This document shows, piece by piece, positions 52,160-62,951 of a stretch of DNA of 64,000 bases; the stretch's first letter is position 1; each line of letters starts with the position of its first letter. Under the pieces are notes generated by a model. It was given only the letters and a program-made list of their open reading frames with translations. It was not told the origin of the DNA and did not search any database. The position numbers and the translations under genes were made by a program. The stretch is from Nematopogon swammerdamellus (lineage: Eukaryota > Arthropoda > Insecta > Lepidoptera > Adelidae), in the NCBI GenBank assembly GCA_946902875.1, contig OX336344.1, positions 22,465,791-22,529,790 of the forward strand, written 5' to 3'.

Positions 52160-52720
52160 TTTAAAAAAAAAAAGTAAGTAAATAAAGACGGGCCCGAAGG
52201 CGGATCTGCGCTCACGTAAACGATATTCTTTCTCGATGAAAGTAACTAAGGGCGAGGCGAAAGGCGGAGCTGATTTCAGGAAGAAGAAAAACATTCTTGA
52301 AGAAAATAAGTAACTAAGGGCGAGGCCGAAGGCCAAGCTCTATTCTGGAAGACCATAAACCTTCTCGAAGAAAGTAAGTAACTATGGGCGAGGCCGCAGG
52401 CCGAGCTGCGTTCAGGAAGAAGCCAAACCATCTTGAAGAAAGTAAGTAACTAAGGCGAGGCCGAAGGACGAGCTACGTTCGGATAATTGAAAAACCATCT
52501 CGAAGAAAGAAAGTAACTAAGGGCGAGGCCGAAGCCCGAGCTGCGTTCAGGAAGAAGCTAAACCATCATGAAGAAAGTAAGCAACTAAGGCGAGGCCGAA
52601 GGCCGAGCTACGTTCTGACAAATGATAAACCATCTAGAAGAAAGCAAGTAACTAAGGGCGAGGCCGAAGGCCGAGCTGCGTTCAGGAAGAAGCTAAACCA
52701 TCTCGAATAAAGTTAATTAA
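52160..52720 (+). repeat. ~67-bp minisatellite, left arm
   Basis: About seven units of GTAACTAAGGGCGAGGCCGA, AGGCCGAGCTGCGTTCAGGA and AGAAGCTAAACCATCTCGAA, starting near 52244, 52310, 52378, 52446, 52512, 52580 and 52648. Confidence 0.85.
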
Positions 52721-52822
52721 TATTAAGATTGAGTTAATTTAATTTAAATTTTATTATAAAGTCCACGCTTCTAACGGCAAATATACCGTGCATCCTAGAA
52801 CCTCGCGGTTATTCCCGGCTGG

Positions 52823-53221
52823 ATGGCAAAAGGCCCGATGCTGGAGACCTTAGTGCCATGGACTAAGGGTAGTTCTGTGATGTGGGACGCCACTTTTGTT
52901 CTCACATTGGCTCCAAGTCACGTTAGGACATCTTCAAGAGCGGCTGGCGCGGCCGAGGCTGGGGCGGAGAGCCTCCAACGCAGCAAATATAGAAATATAA
53001 TTCAAGATTTCGAATTTGTTGCGTTTGCGGTTGAAACCCTCGGTCTGTGGAGCAGTGAAGCCAAAAGAGGCTTGAGCTGGTTGACGCAACTGGTGTCCCG
53101 TCATCAAGGGCTTATGTACTTCATTCAAAGGGTAAGCCTTGCCATCCAGCGGGGTAATGCCGCAAGTGCTCTAAGAACATTTGAAAATGCCCGTTTGTAT
53201 AGTTATTTTAATGTTTGTTAG
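52823..53221 (+). pseudogene. Retroelement C-terminal domain remnant (132 codons)
   Basis: An open frame whose residues match a retroelement-associated domain: LVPWTKGSSVMWDATFVLTL near the start, then SRAAGAAEAGAESLQRSKYR, FEFVAFAVETLGLWSSEAKR and IQRVSLAIQRGNAASALRTF close to the end. Relative to the usual form, the RPDG start and the final GT are altered. The frame has no internal stop, unlike its relative at 24228-24662. It sits centrally between inverted minisatellite arms. No reverse transcriptase core is nearby, so by itself it is a fragment, whether or not it is translated. Confidence 0.7.
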
Positions 53222-53289
53222 GTAGGTTTAATTATTTAGTTATTAATATTACTTTTTTATTTATATGAAATAAATAGATTGAGTAAACG

Positions 53290-53612
53290 ATATTATATTC
53301 TATCGAAGAAAGGAAGTCTTTAAGGGCGAGGCCCGAAGGCGGAAGAGGATTTTTGGTTTACCTGAACGCAGCTCGGCCTTCGGCCTCGCACTTAGTTCCT
53401 TCCTTTCTTCCAGAAGGTTTGTCGTCTTCCTGAACGCAGCTCGGCCTTCGGCCTCGCCCTTACTTCCTTTATTTGAGAAAGGTTTATCGTTTACCTGAAA
53501 GCAGCTCGGCCTTCGGCCTCGCCCTTACTTCCTTTATTTGAGAAAGGTTTATCGTTTACCTGAAAGCAGCTCGGCCTTCGGCCTCGCCCTTAGTTACTTA
53601 CATTCTTCTTTG
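53290..53612 (-). repeat. ~66-bp minisatellite, right arm (inverted)
   Basis: Four units of GCAGCTCGGCCTTCGGCCTC near 53368, 53436, 53501 and 53566. The last two units are nearly identical. Confidence 0.85.
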
Positions 53613-53824
53613 GAATACGAATTTCACGCGAGCGGAGCCGCGGGCTCAGCTAGTTAGCTAATAAAAACGTTTTTACTTTACTTTACTTTAGTTTAGTTTA
53701 GTTTATGGGGATACAGTTCTAGCGATTCGTGATTAAATTTCCATGCATGCGTGTGTACCAACTGATATATGATGATTAGCATTCCATGTAAAGCTGTAGG
53801 TCTACCGGATTTACTGGAAAAAAA

Positions 53825-54158
53825 AAACCGGCCAAGTGCGAGTCGAACTCGCGCACCGAAGGTTCCGTATCGCCATGTCATGGTCAGCGCCACTCACGCC
53901 ATCTATGTATTAGTTAAAATGCTTCATACTCTTTTCGGTAGATGGCGCGCATAGACTTTTTAGTTTCTTGTATGGGAGTCCCCATACAAGATTTTTTTAA
54001 ACTTTTTCTTATTTTTATTATTTGTTAATATATCGGCCATAATAACACATATTCTCTGAAAATTTCAACGGGTTCAAGAGATACAGCCCTCGGACAGACA
54101 GACAGACGGCGGCGTAGACTTAGTAATAGGGTCCCGTACGACGGATACGGAACCTTTA
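53825..54158 (-). mobile_element. Family C repeat
   Basis: CGGCCAAGTGCGAGTCGAAC, GGTTCCGTATCGCCATGTCA to ACGACGGATACGGAACC. Confidence 0.8.
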
Positions 54159-54486
54159 AAACAATCCTAAGGCAATAAGTCCGGCCTTGCGACACATGAA
54201 GAGTGGCATAAGGTCTAATATTATATTAAATTAGTTTTAGCGACGTATTCAAAAAGTTAATGAGCTGTATCATTAGCACATCATTAGTACTTAGCCATAT
54301 TGTTCGTGGTTTGGCATTAATTTTTATTCCCGAATTATTATTATTATTGCGAAGGCTTTCTTCATACGCCGTATAAGCCTGGAAATTTATAGAGGAAACG
54401 CTATAAGCGTACTGGGGACAGAGAACCATGGCAGACTCGGCAGAAATATATGTTTTTTTGTATTCATAAGTTAGAGAACAATCTAT
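54159..54486. other. Unassigned; minus-strand frame of uncertain status
   Basis: A 139-codon minus-strand frame (54226-54645) covers this and runs into the family H repeat. The part outside the repeat has no recognised motif. Confidence 0.3.
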
Positions 54487-54690
54487 GTTTTTAACCGACT
54501 TCAAAAATAGGAGGAGTTTCTCCATTCGACTGTATTTTTTTTTATGTTTGTCCCTCAGAACTTTCGACTGGGTGAACCAATTTTGATGATTATTTTTTAT
54601 TTGAAAGCTGGTGCTTCCCGTGTGGTCCCATTTCAATTTGGTCAAGATCAGATTGGAAAGCGAGGCGGAATATTTTTAAATAGTGTTTTT
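54487..54690 (+). mobile_element. Family H repeat
   Basis: TTTTTAACCGACTTCAAAAA, TAGGAGGAGTTTCTCC and TTCGACTGTATTTTTTTTTA, then TGTTTGTCCCTCAGAACTTT. Confidence 0.6.
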
Positions 54691-55340
54691 GTCCCTTACT
54701 AGAGAACTATATAATTATGTTTTATCCCTTAAAATGAATAATTTCTGCTAAATTCTAAAATCCTTAAAATCTACGCTGTTCAATAGAAGAAGTAAGTAGC
54801 AGGAAGAATTGAATCGAGTACAATTTGCTTTTGAAGAAGCTGAAGCATAACTGAAACCAAATCCTGGCACTCCCAGGCGGAATAACATATTTTTAGGGCG
54901 GAAGTGGACATTTCCGCGTAGGCGCGAACCTGCTTGAATATTCAGCGCGGAGTCGACGGGACCACTAAGATAGGTTGAAAGACGATGTTGGAGCTGTTCA
55001 GCGCAGCAGCGGGGAAGGGGTCATTATATTTGGGCATGATCCCACATCTAGTCATTATATTTTTCCTAATCTGCCGGTTGAAAGCTCACGATGCAGTCGC
55101 TGAATGTATCGACTACGCCGTTGAAGCATCTGTAACGAGTTGGAGCTTGGTAATAATGAAAATTCAGAAAGCAAAAAAAAAAATATTACCTATCGATGAA
55201 AATAAGTCATGCTTTTAAAATATCACTTGAAATTACTTTGAATAAAGATATTCACTACTGCAAATACCTTAAAAGTGTTGACCTCAATATATACATCCTA
55301 TCTGCTGAGGCCGGGTGTCACTTTGGTCTATGTTTTGTCA
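54691..55340. other. Unassigned region
   Basis: The frame at 54985-55218 begins MLELFSAAAGKGSLYLGMIP and has a hydrophobic stretch, but no splice or promoter support. Confidence 0.3.
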
Positions 55341-55347
55341 TGGCACT

Positions 55348-55450
55348 AATGGGATAAATCGGAACCAGTTCTACCATAAACGGTACTGTTGTACCCTCAA
55401 TGGTACTAGTTGGATAAATCAGTGCCAATTGTACCATCAATGGTACTGTC
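55348..55450 (+). repeat. Short imperfect tandem repeat (GGTACTGT/GGATAAATC)
   Basis: Two to three imperfect copies of AATGGTACTAGTTGGATAAA TCAG-like units. The overlapping frames (55315-55692) are incidental. Confidence 0.45.
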
Positions 55451-55768
55451 TAATGGTGCAAGTGGTCCGGAAGCGGTTGACCGTCAACCTACAAACTTTT
55501 CGATCTATGGCTGATGTGATGTGTCAGTGTAATGCGACGGACGGAAACCGTTGGGGTATGGTCACACAAAATACATCACCACCTGTCCGTGCTCGTGCTG
55601 TCCCGTTCACTCTCACTACTCTGCAGTCAGTGCTGCTCACTCGCTCGCGCCAGTCTGTCTTATTAGCGCATTCGCTTGTAATATATCATTAGTTAACTGT
55701 CACGTGCAGTTTCGCGAGTCGGGCATTAGGTGTGCACTCATGTGGGTTCCTATGTCATACAAACTTTC

Positions 55769-55815
55769 GCCCGCGGCTTCGCTCGCGTGAAATTCTATTT
55801 AGAAAGAAGAAAGTA
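55769..55815 (-). mobile_element. CCCGCGGCTTCGCTCGCGTG LINE tail fragment
   Basis: The same tail phrase as the left end of the composite element at 52128, here solitary. Confidence 0.6.
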
Positions 55816-56145
55816 ACTGTGTGCGACCGGTACTTAAAAAGAATGGCCCCACTGCATCTCTCCCCGTGCATGTCGTAAAAGGCGACTAAGGGATAAGGAC
55901 AAGATTCCGTGCTAAAGGGCGACGGGCTACCTCTCACCTTGGCACGGTCTTTCCACCGAGTCATGCAACTGGTGGGTCTTCGTGCCTTACTTGCTGCTTG
56001 ATAGTTATCTTGTCCGAATACTTTGCTAAACGTTGTGGTCCGTGTTGTGCTGTAATTTACCAGAATACTTGCAGCACAACACGGATTACTCTGCTTACCC
56101 TGATTGTCGGGATAAAGCGTGTGGTGTGTATGTATGTATTAGTCT
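55816..56145 (+). mobile_element. Family B repeat, full length
   Basis: GTGTGCGACCGGTACTTAAA, GTGCATGTCGTAAAAGGCGA to CTGATTGTCGGGATAAAGCG and GTATGTATGTA. Confidence 0.85.
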
Positions 56146-57299
56146 TAGAGTAAAATTTTAATTTTAATTTTTTTTTAGCCTATTCTGTGTCCCGTATAAT
56201 CAAATGTGCTTGTACCTACTAAGTTTCATCGAATTCGGATGATCGGTTTAAGAGTTATGGACTATGGATACATACATACAGAAAAGATTTCTAAAAATAG
56301 TCAATTTAATTTTAGTGTCATACATAGTCTACAAATGTCTCATAAAACAAAGTTACTTACTCCATGACCATCCCTTACAGATTTATTATTAGTATTGATG
56401 TTTTATGGTATATTATGGTGTGCGATTTAATGAAATTTCTATTATATTCTATAGGTAACCAATTTCATATATCCGCGAATAACGAATGCCTGTTACAGTC
56501 CACCCAGACCGTAAATTCAATAATATGATGAAAAATCAAGCTATAACTAAAGTCCAGTGGCTCTCTTTGTGTTTAAATGGGGCAGAAAATAGGGGTCTAC
56601 CTTCGCGTTGTGCTTTCGAATGAGTTGGCTCACGATTGGAAGGTACAAAGAATTATTTTAGATAAAATATGTAAATATCGGAACAAGATCTCAAAATTGC
56701 TATGTAAAACTAGATCTTGGCATGTTCACTGACAAATGAAGACGTGAGTGGACGAAGGTACTATGTAACATTTTTTTAGAAATGCATTTTTTTACCGTAA
56801 ATGAAGGTGTTATGTGCCGAGTAATCAAGTGGCACTGACAGAAAATCCGAAATCACGACGGAAATAGGAGTTATTCAAGTGGTGAAGGTGTTATGTACAC
56901 GAAATTGTAGGATTTTCCGTGGAAGAAGGAGTCATGGTCATATAACACCTTATTCCAGTTTGATCATCTCCAAACATCATCTCATAATTGAATTTTTTGT
57001 TCATGATGAAAGAGCTATGTGGTACAAAACACCTTCATCCACAAAGCAAAAAAAAAAAAAAAACAATGCATGGTTTTGTACGCTTTTCATGTATATACTA
57101 AGTAAACTTAGTCAGTTAGTTATGAATAGAAAAAAATCAATTCAAAAGTCCTAAATTAAAAAAGTTGAGCCATAAACTTTGACCTTATTTTTCTCAGGTT
57201 TTTGTTTTTGTTACAAAGCACCTTTGTCACCTGATGTCTTCAAATGTCAGTTTTTCATCATCTCAAAAGATGAAAAAAATTGAACTTTTATAGGATCAC
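56146..57299. other. Unassigned region
   Basis: The phrase GAAGGTGTTATGT recurs near 56803 and 56883 and in reverse (ATAACACCTT) near 56942, perhaps an old repeat. The frame 56879-57154 crosses it with no motif. Confidence 0.35.
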
Positions 57300-57400
57300 T
57301 CTTATGTCTGTCTGTCTGTCCTGTCTGCCCGTGTCAGTCACAGGCCACAGCTTATTTTTACCGAATCCACTGGACGAAAAAAATTGAAAATTTTGTACTT
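57300..57400 (+). mobile_element. Family C2 fragment
   Basis: TCTTATGTCTGTCTGTCTGT, CAGCTTATTTTTACCGAATC. Confidence 0.5.
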
Positions 57401-57479
57401 ACGTACAAAATTGTTTGATGACCCAATCACTGACGAATAGCGTAAATAAATAAATAAAACCCTTTTGTTGTTGACATTC

Positions 57480-57725
57480 GGTTCTCTAAATCGTTTATTC
57501 ATCGCACCGCTAGAGTGTGGAACTGTCTTCCGGCGAGCGTATTTCCTGAATCCTTTAACCTGGGTGTCTTCAAGCGTCGTATTAACGGGCTAGACAGCCT
57601 AGCAACAGTCCGCAAATCTGCTGGCATGGCGCCTAACTGAGCGTGGTTTCGTGACGAGAGGTGATTTTGGCTCTGTCGACTGCACCATTGGTCTCTCAGT
57701 ACAGCCAGCCATGCTGGTTTACATA
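57480..57725 (+). pseudogene. LINE reverse transcriptase 3' end
   Basis: The plus strand reads FIHRTARVWNCLPASVFPES then NLGVFKRRINGLDSLATVR, ending in a stop after MAPN. R.AR.WN.LP..VFP...NL..FK is the conserved finish of R1/Jockey-like LINE ORF2 proteins. Only the terminal ~60 codons are present, as in a 5'-truncated insertion. Confidence 0.75.
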
Positions 57726-57837
57726 AAAAAAATGAACGAATTTCGATTTTGGGAGTCAATTTTGGTGTACAAAATAGAAAGTTAAGATGTTTTTTCAAGT
57801 GTATTTTTTCAATTTTCATACATACCGTACCGTGTAC

Positions 57838-58180
57838 GGTATGTACCGTGTGGGGCCGGTACTTTAAAAGAATAGCCCCACTGCATCTCTCCCCGTGTAT
57901 GTCGTAAAAGGCGACTAAGGGATAATATGACTCCCTTCTTATATTACTAGGTGGTAGGGGTTAACCCGCCCGGGTTGGTACCACCGCACTGAATGAAAGG
58001 TCGGTCGAAACGGCTATATAAATAGTTTGTGTTTTCCGTCCAGTTCAGTGTAGCCGGCACGAACGAAGGGAAGCACTGACGTGGCACCAAGTTCACCCGG
58101 TGTTATGGGCTGACATCACGGATGTTGTAGGTTTATGTAGCCAACCGTGACACGGTCGGTTACCATAAAAAAAAAAAAAC
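57838..58180 (+). mobile_element. Chimeric SINE: family B head on 5S-SINE body, complete
   Basis: ATGTACCGTGTGGGGCCGGT to TTCTTATATTACTAGGTGGT, body, and tail to CGGTTACCATAAAAAAAAAA. The phrase GTACCGTGTACGGTATGTAC just before it may reflect target duplication. Confidence 0.87.
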
Positions 58181-58492
58181 ATACACTCAACATAAATTGA
58201 AATTCAAAATAAAAAATACCGCATATTTTAAATATAATACAAAAGATGAAACTGAATGTCTAAGGTATTTTCTGCCAGCTCACCTTTTCTATTATGAGAC
58301 TTGGGTAGGTGCAAGTTGAAAATTTTTGACTCAAATAAAGGGTAGTCCAATGCTGGAAGATAAAAAAAAATATGTATTAACCCATTATTAATAGTTTTCG
58401 AGATATAAAGGAATGCAAGTTAGACATTTTAGAGAGAAGATAAATGAATAATAAATAGGTCAATACAACATTTAAAAAAACCTCCTAAGATC

Positions 58493-58832
58493 ATCTTTTT
58501 TTATTGAAAATTGGCTACATCACCTACAACATCCGTGATGTCATCCCATAACACCGGGTGAACTAGGTGTCATTTCAGTGCTTCCCTTCATTTCATTTCG
58601 GCTACATTTAACTGGACGGAAAGCACGAACTATGTATTTACACAGCCGTTTCGACCGACGTTTCATTCAGTGCGGTGGTACCAAACCGGACGGGATAAGC
58701 TCTACCACCTAGTAAAGTAAGAAGGGAACCACGGTCAGCCTGCAACATTCGAGAGGTCACCAATCCAAGGACTGACCACGCCCAGGTGTGCTTAACAAAA
58801 GTCGACCGATCGCACCACTGAGCTATCTCAAA
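58493..58832 (-). mobile_element. 5S/tRNA SINE with deletions
   Basis: TTTTTTATTGAAAATTGGCT to GATCGCACCACTGAGCTA. The segment with GTAGGTCCCTTCC is lost. Confidence 0.82.
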
Positions 58833-59165
58833 CGCATCTCCCCCAAAAAAATACTACAAGTATGTAGACTACTTTTTGATTAATCCCGACCAAAACATGT
58901 CGCCACGCGGAAGCTAAGCAGAAATTAACTCAGAGTAATGTTAGGTGGCGACAGAGATTAAGGCACTCACCAAATGTGCTAAGTGCGTCTCCATTATGCG
59001 GCGTCGACACTCGCGCGGTGATGCACAGTCACGACGCGGCCGCCCCCCGCCAGGAGGACTGAGTGAGTAGCCTTAACTACCCGTAGAACCTCCATAGTTT
59101 TCAGCGTTCCATAGCCCGAGACACTGGCAGGGGCCCTTAGCTTAGGGTGGACACTCAATTTATTT
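58833..59165. other. Unassigned, moderately GC-rich
   Basis: Ends with TTTTCAGCGTTCCATAGCCC (59097 on) whose core AGCGTTCCATAGCCCGAGAC recurs at 59561 right after the following family C copy. Confidence 0.4.
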
Positions 59166-59560
59166 TAGGGTTCCGTATTTGTCCTACGGGACCCTATTAC
59201 TAAGCCTACGCCGTCTGTCTGTCTGTCCGTCTGTCTGTCCGAGGGCTGTATCTCTTGAACCGTGATAGGTAACCCGTTGAAATTTTCACAGAATGTGTGT
59301 TATTATGGCCGATATAACAACAAATAATAAAAATAAGAAAAAGTAAAAAATTCACGGGGGTTCCCATAGAAGAAACCAAAAAGTGTATGCGTGCGCGCCA
59401 TCTACCGAATAAATTATGAAGCATTTTAACTAATCATGACATTTAACTAATATGAAGCATTTCATAACACGCCATCTAGATGGCGTGAGTGGCGCTGACC
59501 ATGACATGGCGATACGGAACCCTCGGTGCGCGAGTTCGACTCGCACTTGGCCGGTTTTTT
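59166..59560 (+). mobile_element. Family C repeat, full length
   Basis: TTAGGGTTCCGTATTTGTCC to GCGAGTTCGACTCGCACTTG and GCCGGTTTTTT. Flanked on both sides by copies of AGCGTTCCATAGCCCGAGAC. Confidence 0.82.
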
Positions 59561-60410
59561 AGCGTTCCATAGCCCGAGACACTGGCTATGTCTGTCCGAC
59601 CGTCCTGTCACACGCACCGCCCGTGGTGGTGGTGGTTGTTAAGACGAGACAGAAGTTAACTTTCTCCATACAAAATAGTCTTTCCGCATTTATGTTTTCC
59701 TCCCCCTAAACTTTATCTGATTTTTACAGAATGTTTTGTTATAATAAGGACAGTCTAATATACGTTCTACTCTTTTAATTTTTTTAATATCTAAAGTGAT
59801 GACTCTATAAAGCTTAATGAACTTCATGACATCAAAAAATTAAAAATTCTAATTTTTTCGTTCGAAATACAAATTTTTACCACCGGTGTTGTAGGCGCCG
59901 CCGTCCGCGTCTCCTGTATATGTATGTATGTATGTATGCATGTATGTATGTGTGTATGTATGTATGTCATATGTATGTATGTATGATAAAATGCCGCCTC
60001 TATTAGAAAGCTGAGCCGACACCGCGCTGCTCGGAACGTACGCGTCGCATCACGTGGCGTGTCGGCCATCTTGTAATCGAATCAAGTGGGGTAATGGAAT
60101 ACACATCGCACGCTAATACCTATGTACACTGAGCTAAATTTCAGGACTAGCCTGGCGCTCTGTAATGCGAAACTTTAGCTAAGATGAATAAACATGTTTT
60201 AGTTTATTAAGCCCCATTTAAGGCAAGCAAGCACGGTGCAAATTCTACGGGTGCAAGCAAGATAGTGAGACCCTGTTAGTTCGGGTTGGAATTAGATTTT
60301 GGATGCATCGCAAGGCAACTTGTAACGTAGGTAAACGAATATTTGGTTTAGATTTTTTTATTGCAAAACTACGAATTGAAAATTAAAATTAAAAAAAAAA
60401 CAATCGACAT
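59561..60410. other. Unassigned; GTAT microsatellite at 59918-59985
   Basis: Interrupted (GTAT)n run. The minus-strand frame 59824-60069 is driven by it (THIHTC repeats). No gene. Confidence 0.4.
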
Positions 60411-60763
60411 AGATTTTTTTTTATGGAAACTGACACGGTTGGCTACGTCACCTACAACATCCGTGATCTCAGCTCATAACACCGGGTGAACTAGGTGCCA
60501 TGTCAGTGCTTCCCTTCATTTCATGTCGGCTACACAGAACTGGACGGAAAACACGAACTATTTATATAGCCGTTTCGACGGACGTTTCATTCAGTGCGGT
60601 GGTACCACCCCGTGCGGGATGAACCCTACCACCTAGTAAGGTAAGACGGGAAGATACATTCAGCCTCCAACAGTCGAGCGGTCACCCATCGAAGTATTGA
60701 CCGCGCCCAGGTGTGCTTAACAACAGTCGACCGACCGCACCACTGAGCTACCGAGGCTGACAA
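60411..60763 (-). mobile_element. 5S/tRNA SINE, near complete
   Basis: TTTTTATGGAAACTGACACG to CTGAGCTACCGAGGCTGACA. The GTAGGTCCCTTCC-B-box interval is deleted. Confidence 0.87.
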
Positions 60764-61195
60764 AAAGGCTGGTCGTCCACGGCACATCTTTACACATCCT
60801 ATAATAGATTTCAACTGGACCCAAAACATAAATCTCTTTACCACAGATTGATTCGTCCTCCGAATATTTTCACTTTAATTAATTCACTCGATTCTCTCCC
60901 TTAATCCGTCGTCATAGAGTACATTTTAATTTTTACTCTAGTACTCGCCAATTTACCTGTTAAACCTTTTGAATCGCTAATTGTCGTCTAACCCTACTAA
61001 TGAATGACTCGGAAAAGTCGAGCGTGAGGCAGAAGCACAGGAATAAAAGTCTTTATTATTGTTATTTCTTTATGTATAGCGCGACATGTGGCATCGTTTC
61101 ACTTAGGGCTCGTACCCATACTACGTGACCGATTTTTCCCACTTTTTGACCACCCCCCCCCTTGTGACGTACCGTGGTTTGTGCTCAGACCCCCC
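60764..61195. other. Unassigned; short GACCACCCCCCCC repeat phrase
   Basis: 61095-61200 contains ACGTGACCGATTTTTCCCAC and a C run, an interspersed phrase I associate with Lepidoptera. No gene. Confidence 0.35.
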
Positions 61196-61556
61196 ATTTT
61201 CACGTAGTATTTTAATACATACATACATACATATCACACACGCTGAATCCCGACAATCGGGGTAAGCAGAGCAATCGGTGTTGTGCTGCAAGAACTCTGC
61301 TAAATTACAGCACAACACCGACCACCACGTTTCGCAAAGTATTCGAACAAGACATCGATCGATCAAGCAGCAAGTAAGGCACGAAGACCCACCTGCTGCA
61401 TGATTCGGTGGAAGTACCGTACCAAGGTGAGAGGTGGCGAGCCTGTCGCCCTTTAGCACGGCATCTTAACCTTATCCCTTCGTCACCTTTTACGACATGC
61501 ACGGGGAGAGATGCAGTGGGGATATTCTTTTTAAGTACCGACCCCACACGGTAGTA
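61196..61556 (-). mobile_element. Family B repeat, full length
   Basis: (CATA)n then CACACACGCTGAATCCCGAC to CGACCCCACACGGTA. Complete minus-strand copy. The frame 61121-61459 is incidental. Confidence 0.85.
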
Positions 61557-62280
61557 TTTTAAATATTATAAAATAGCTACTTATTTAGAAATGGCTATTT
61601 TTAGCCTATTTAATAAATATTTGAGATCTTAGGCCCACTTGCACCAACACAAATTTAATATATAAACCAGTTTAACTCGCTAAACCAGTTTAAGCTAGCA
61701 CCCGTTGACTGTGGGAACCGCGTTTAAATCCATAACTCGCTATGTTGCGAACGCGCTAATGTATCGAACTTTATTCTTAATTAATAGGTATTATTAGTTC
61801 TAGGTATTACTGCTAGTTCTAGGTATCTGTTAAGTCGGTTAAGAAAGCGTTCAAATGTCCTCTTAGTTTAGTTGCAAAATGCATATTTATCTGTACTTAT
61901 TTAGGCAAATAATATGTTCATTCTGTTTGTAAACAAAGTTGTAAAACGCGCACATGCAAGGCGTGAGAAAGAATGTATTACGTTTTAAAATCTACCACGG
62001 CGGCATTTCTCAAAGATGTTTTGATGTTTATTTGTCAAAGCCGCCCGCACCGCGCCGGTCAAAGAGATAGCGAAACTTTCACACGGCGAGCTGCCGACTA
62101 TTGTTTATTGCGTTAACTCGCCATAAGATAGTTTGTTTTTAAATGTCGGCAAATTGAAAGAACCGAACCAAAAGCTTTGGCGGTGTTTTCAAAATACATT
62201 GTGCGCATTTTGTTCTGTATCCGTTAGAAAATCACGTGGGCCAGCGCATGATGTTATTGCGTATTTGGAGTCCGGGGGAG
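61557..62280. other. AT-rich; probably includes the start of the LTR
   Basis: 61630-61745 carries GGCCCACTTGCACCAACAC and AACCAGTTTAA phrases of a common interspersed repeat. The LTR's 5' edge cannot be set because the 3' LTR is outside the window. Confidence 0.4.
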
Positions 62281-62282
62281 TG

Positions 62283-62290
62283 TATAAAAG
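62283..62290 (+). promoter_or_regulatory. LTR TATA box
   Basis: TATAAAAG in the inferred 5' LTR, 617 nt before its end. Confidence 0.5.
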
Positions 62291-62907
62291 GATACCCCCT
62301 CCCAGGACCACGGACATTCCTTCCTTGGAGTTGGTAACGCGTGGTACTTCCTGTAGAGCTCAGTTAATATTTGTTTGAATTTATTGTGTAATCGTTCGAT
62401 CACGTAAGTGAAAAGAAATTGTATTTTGAGATTATAACTGTAATTGTTGACTGTAATGTAAATTGTAGTTTCAAAGTAAAACTATTTAAATTTGATATTG
62501 ATTTTCTTGGGACTTGTGTATGTAATTGTTTTGTGTAATTTTTAGTGAGTAATTGTTAGTTTATATTTTTTGAGATTTCTTTTGGTTTTTATTTCATTTG
62601 ATTGTTTTTGTAGTACTTGTGGAATTGTTATCGCCAGCACAATAGCACAGAGTATACTTACTTGCTTATATTTTTCGTGTGTTTTATTTATGAAACGTTT
62701 GTTTAAAACACTTTGCTCTCGCCGACCTGCCGCCGGCTTCCAGCGACTCTCTGTGCGTCGGATATAGACGGCGTTACGGGTTGCGGCGAGAGCAATGAAA
62801 GATATTTCTTTTGAAGAAGAGAGGTGCGCCTTAAGCCAGAGTAAGTAGGTCCCCGCCGAGGAAGGCCGACCCTAGGAACTTCTAGGCTGGTCGGTCGGTC
62901 GGCTACA
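62283..62907 (+). mobile_element. 5' LTR of a BEL/Pao-type element (3' part; left edge undefined)
   Basis: The right edge ends GGCTACA at 62907, three bases before the primer-binding site. It includes a TATA box. The true LTR may start further left. Confidence 0.55.
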
Positions 62908-62910
62908 GTT

Positions 62911-62928
62911 TGGTCCTTCGAGCCGGAT
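62911..62928 (+). other. Primer-binding site, tRNA-Tyr
   Basis: TGGTCCTTCGAGCCGGAT is complementary to CCGGCTCGAAGGACCA, the 3' end expected for insect tRNA-Tyr (whose acceptor starts CCTTCGA). Placed directly after the LTR end, as required to prime minus-strand DNA synthesis. Confidence 0.75.
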
Positions 62929-62951
62929 CAGATAACATTTCCACAAATACT

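Larger units (their letters stand above)
52128..53660 (+). mobile_element. Two-tailed composite element with coding core
   Basis: Left end CCCGCGGCTTCGCTCGCGTG and right end CACGCGAGCGGAGCCGCGGG are inverted repeats (both continuing through GAAATTCGTATT). Inside each end is a 65-68-bp minisatellite, again in inverted orientation: left 52160-52720 (about 7 units), right 53290-53610 (4 units). The centre holds the coding remnant 52823-53221. Confidence 0.7.

Noticed and set aside
54226..54645. 139-codon minus-strand open frame
   Set aside because: It overlaps a family H repeat for a third of its length, has AT-driven codons (runs of Asn and Lys), and no splice, promoter or domain support. Could still be an exon; RNA-seq would decide.
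55315..55790. Overlapping frames of 125 and 79 codons
   Set aside because: They lie across an imperfect tandem repeat and a LINE tail, with no domain or splice evidence.
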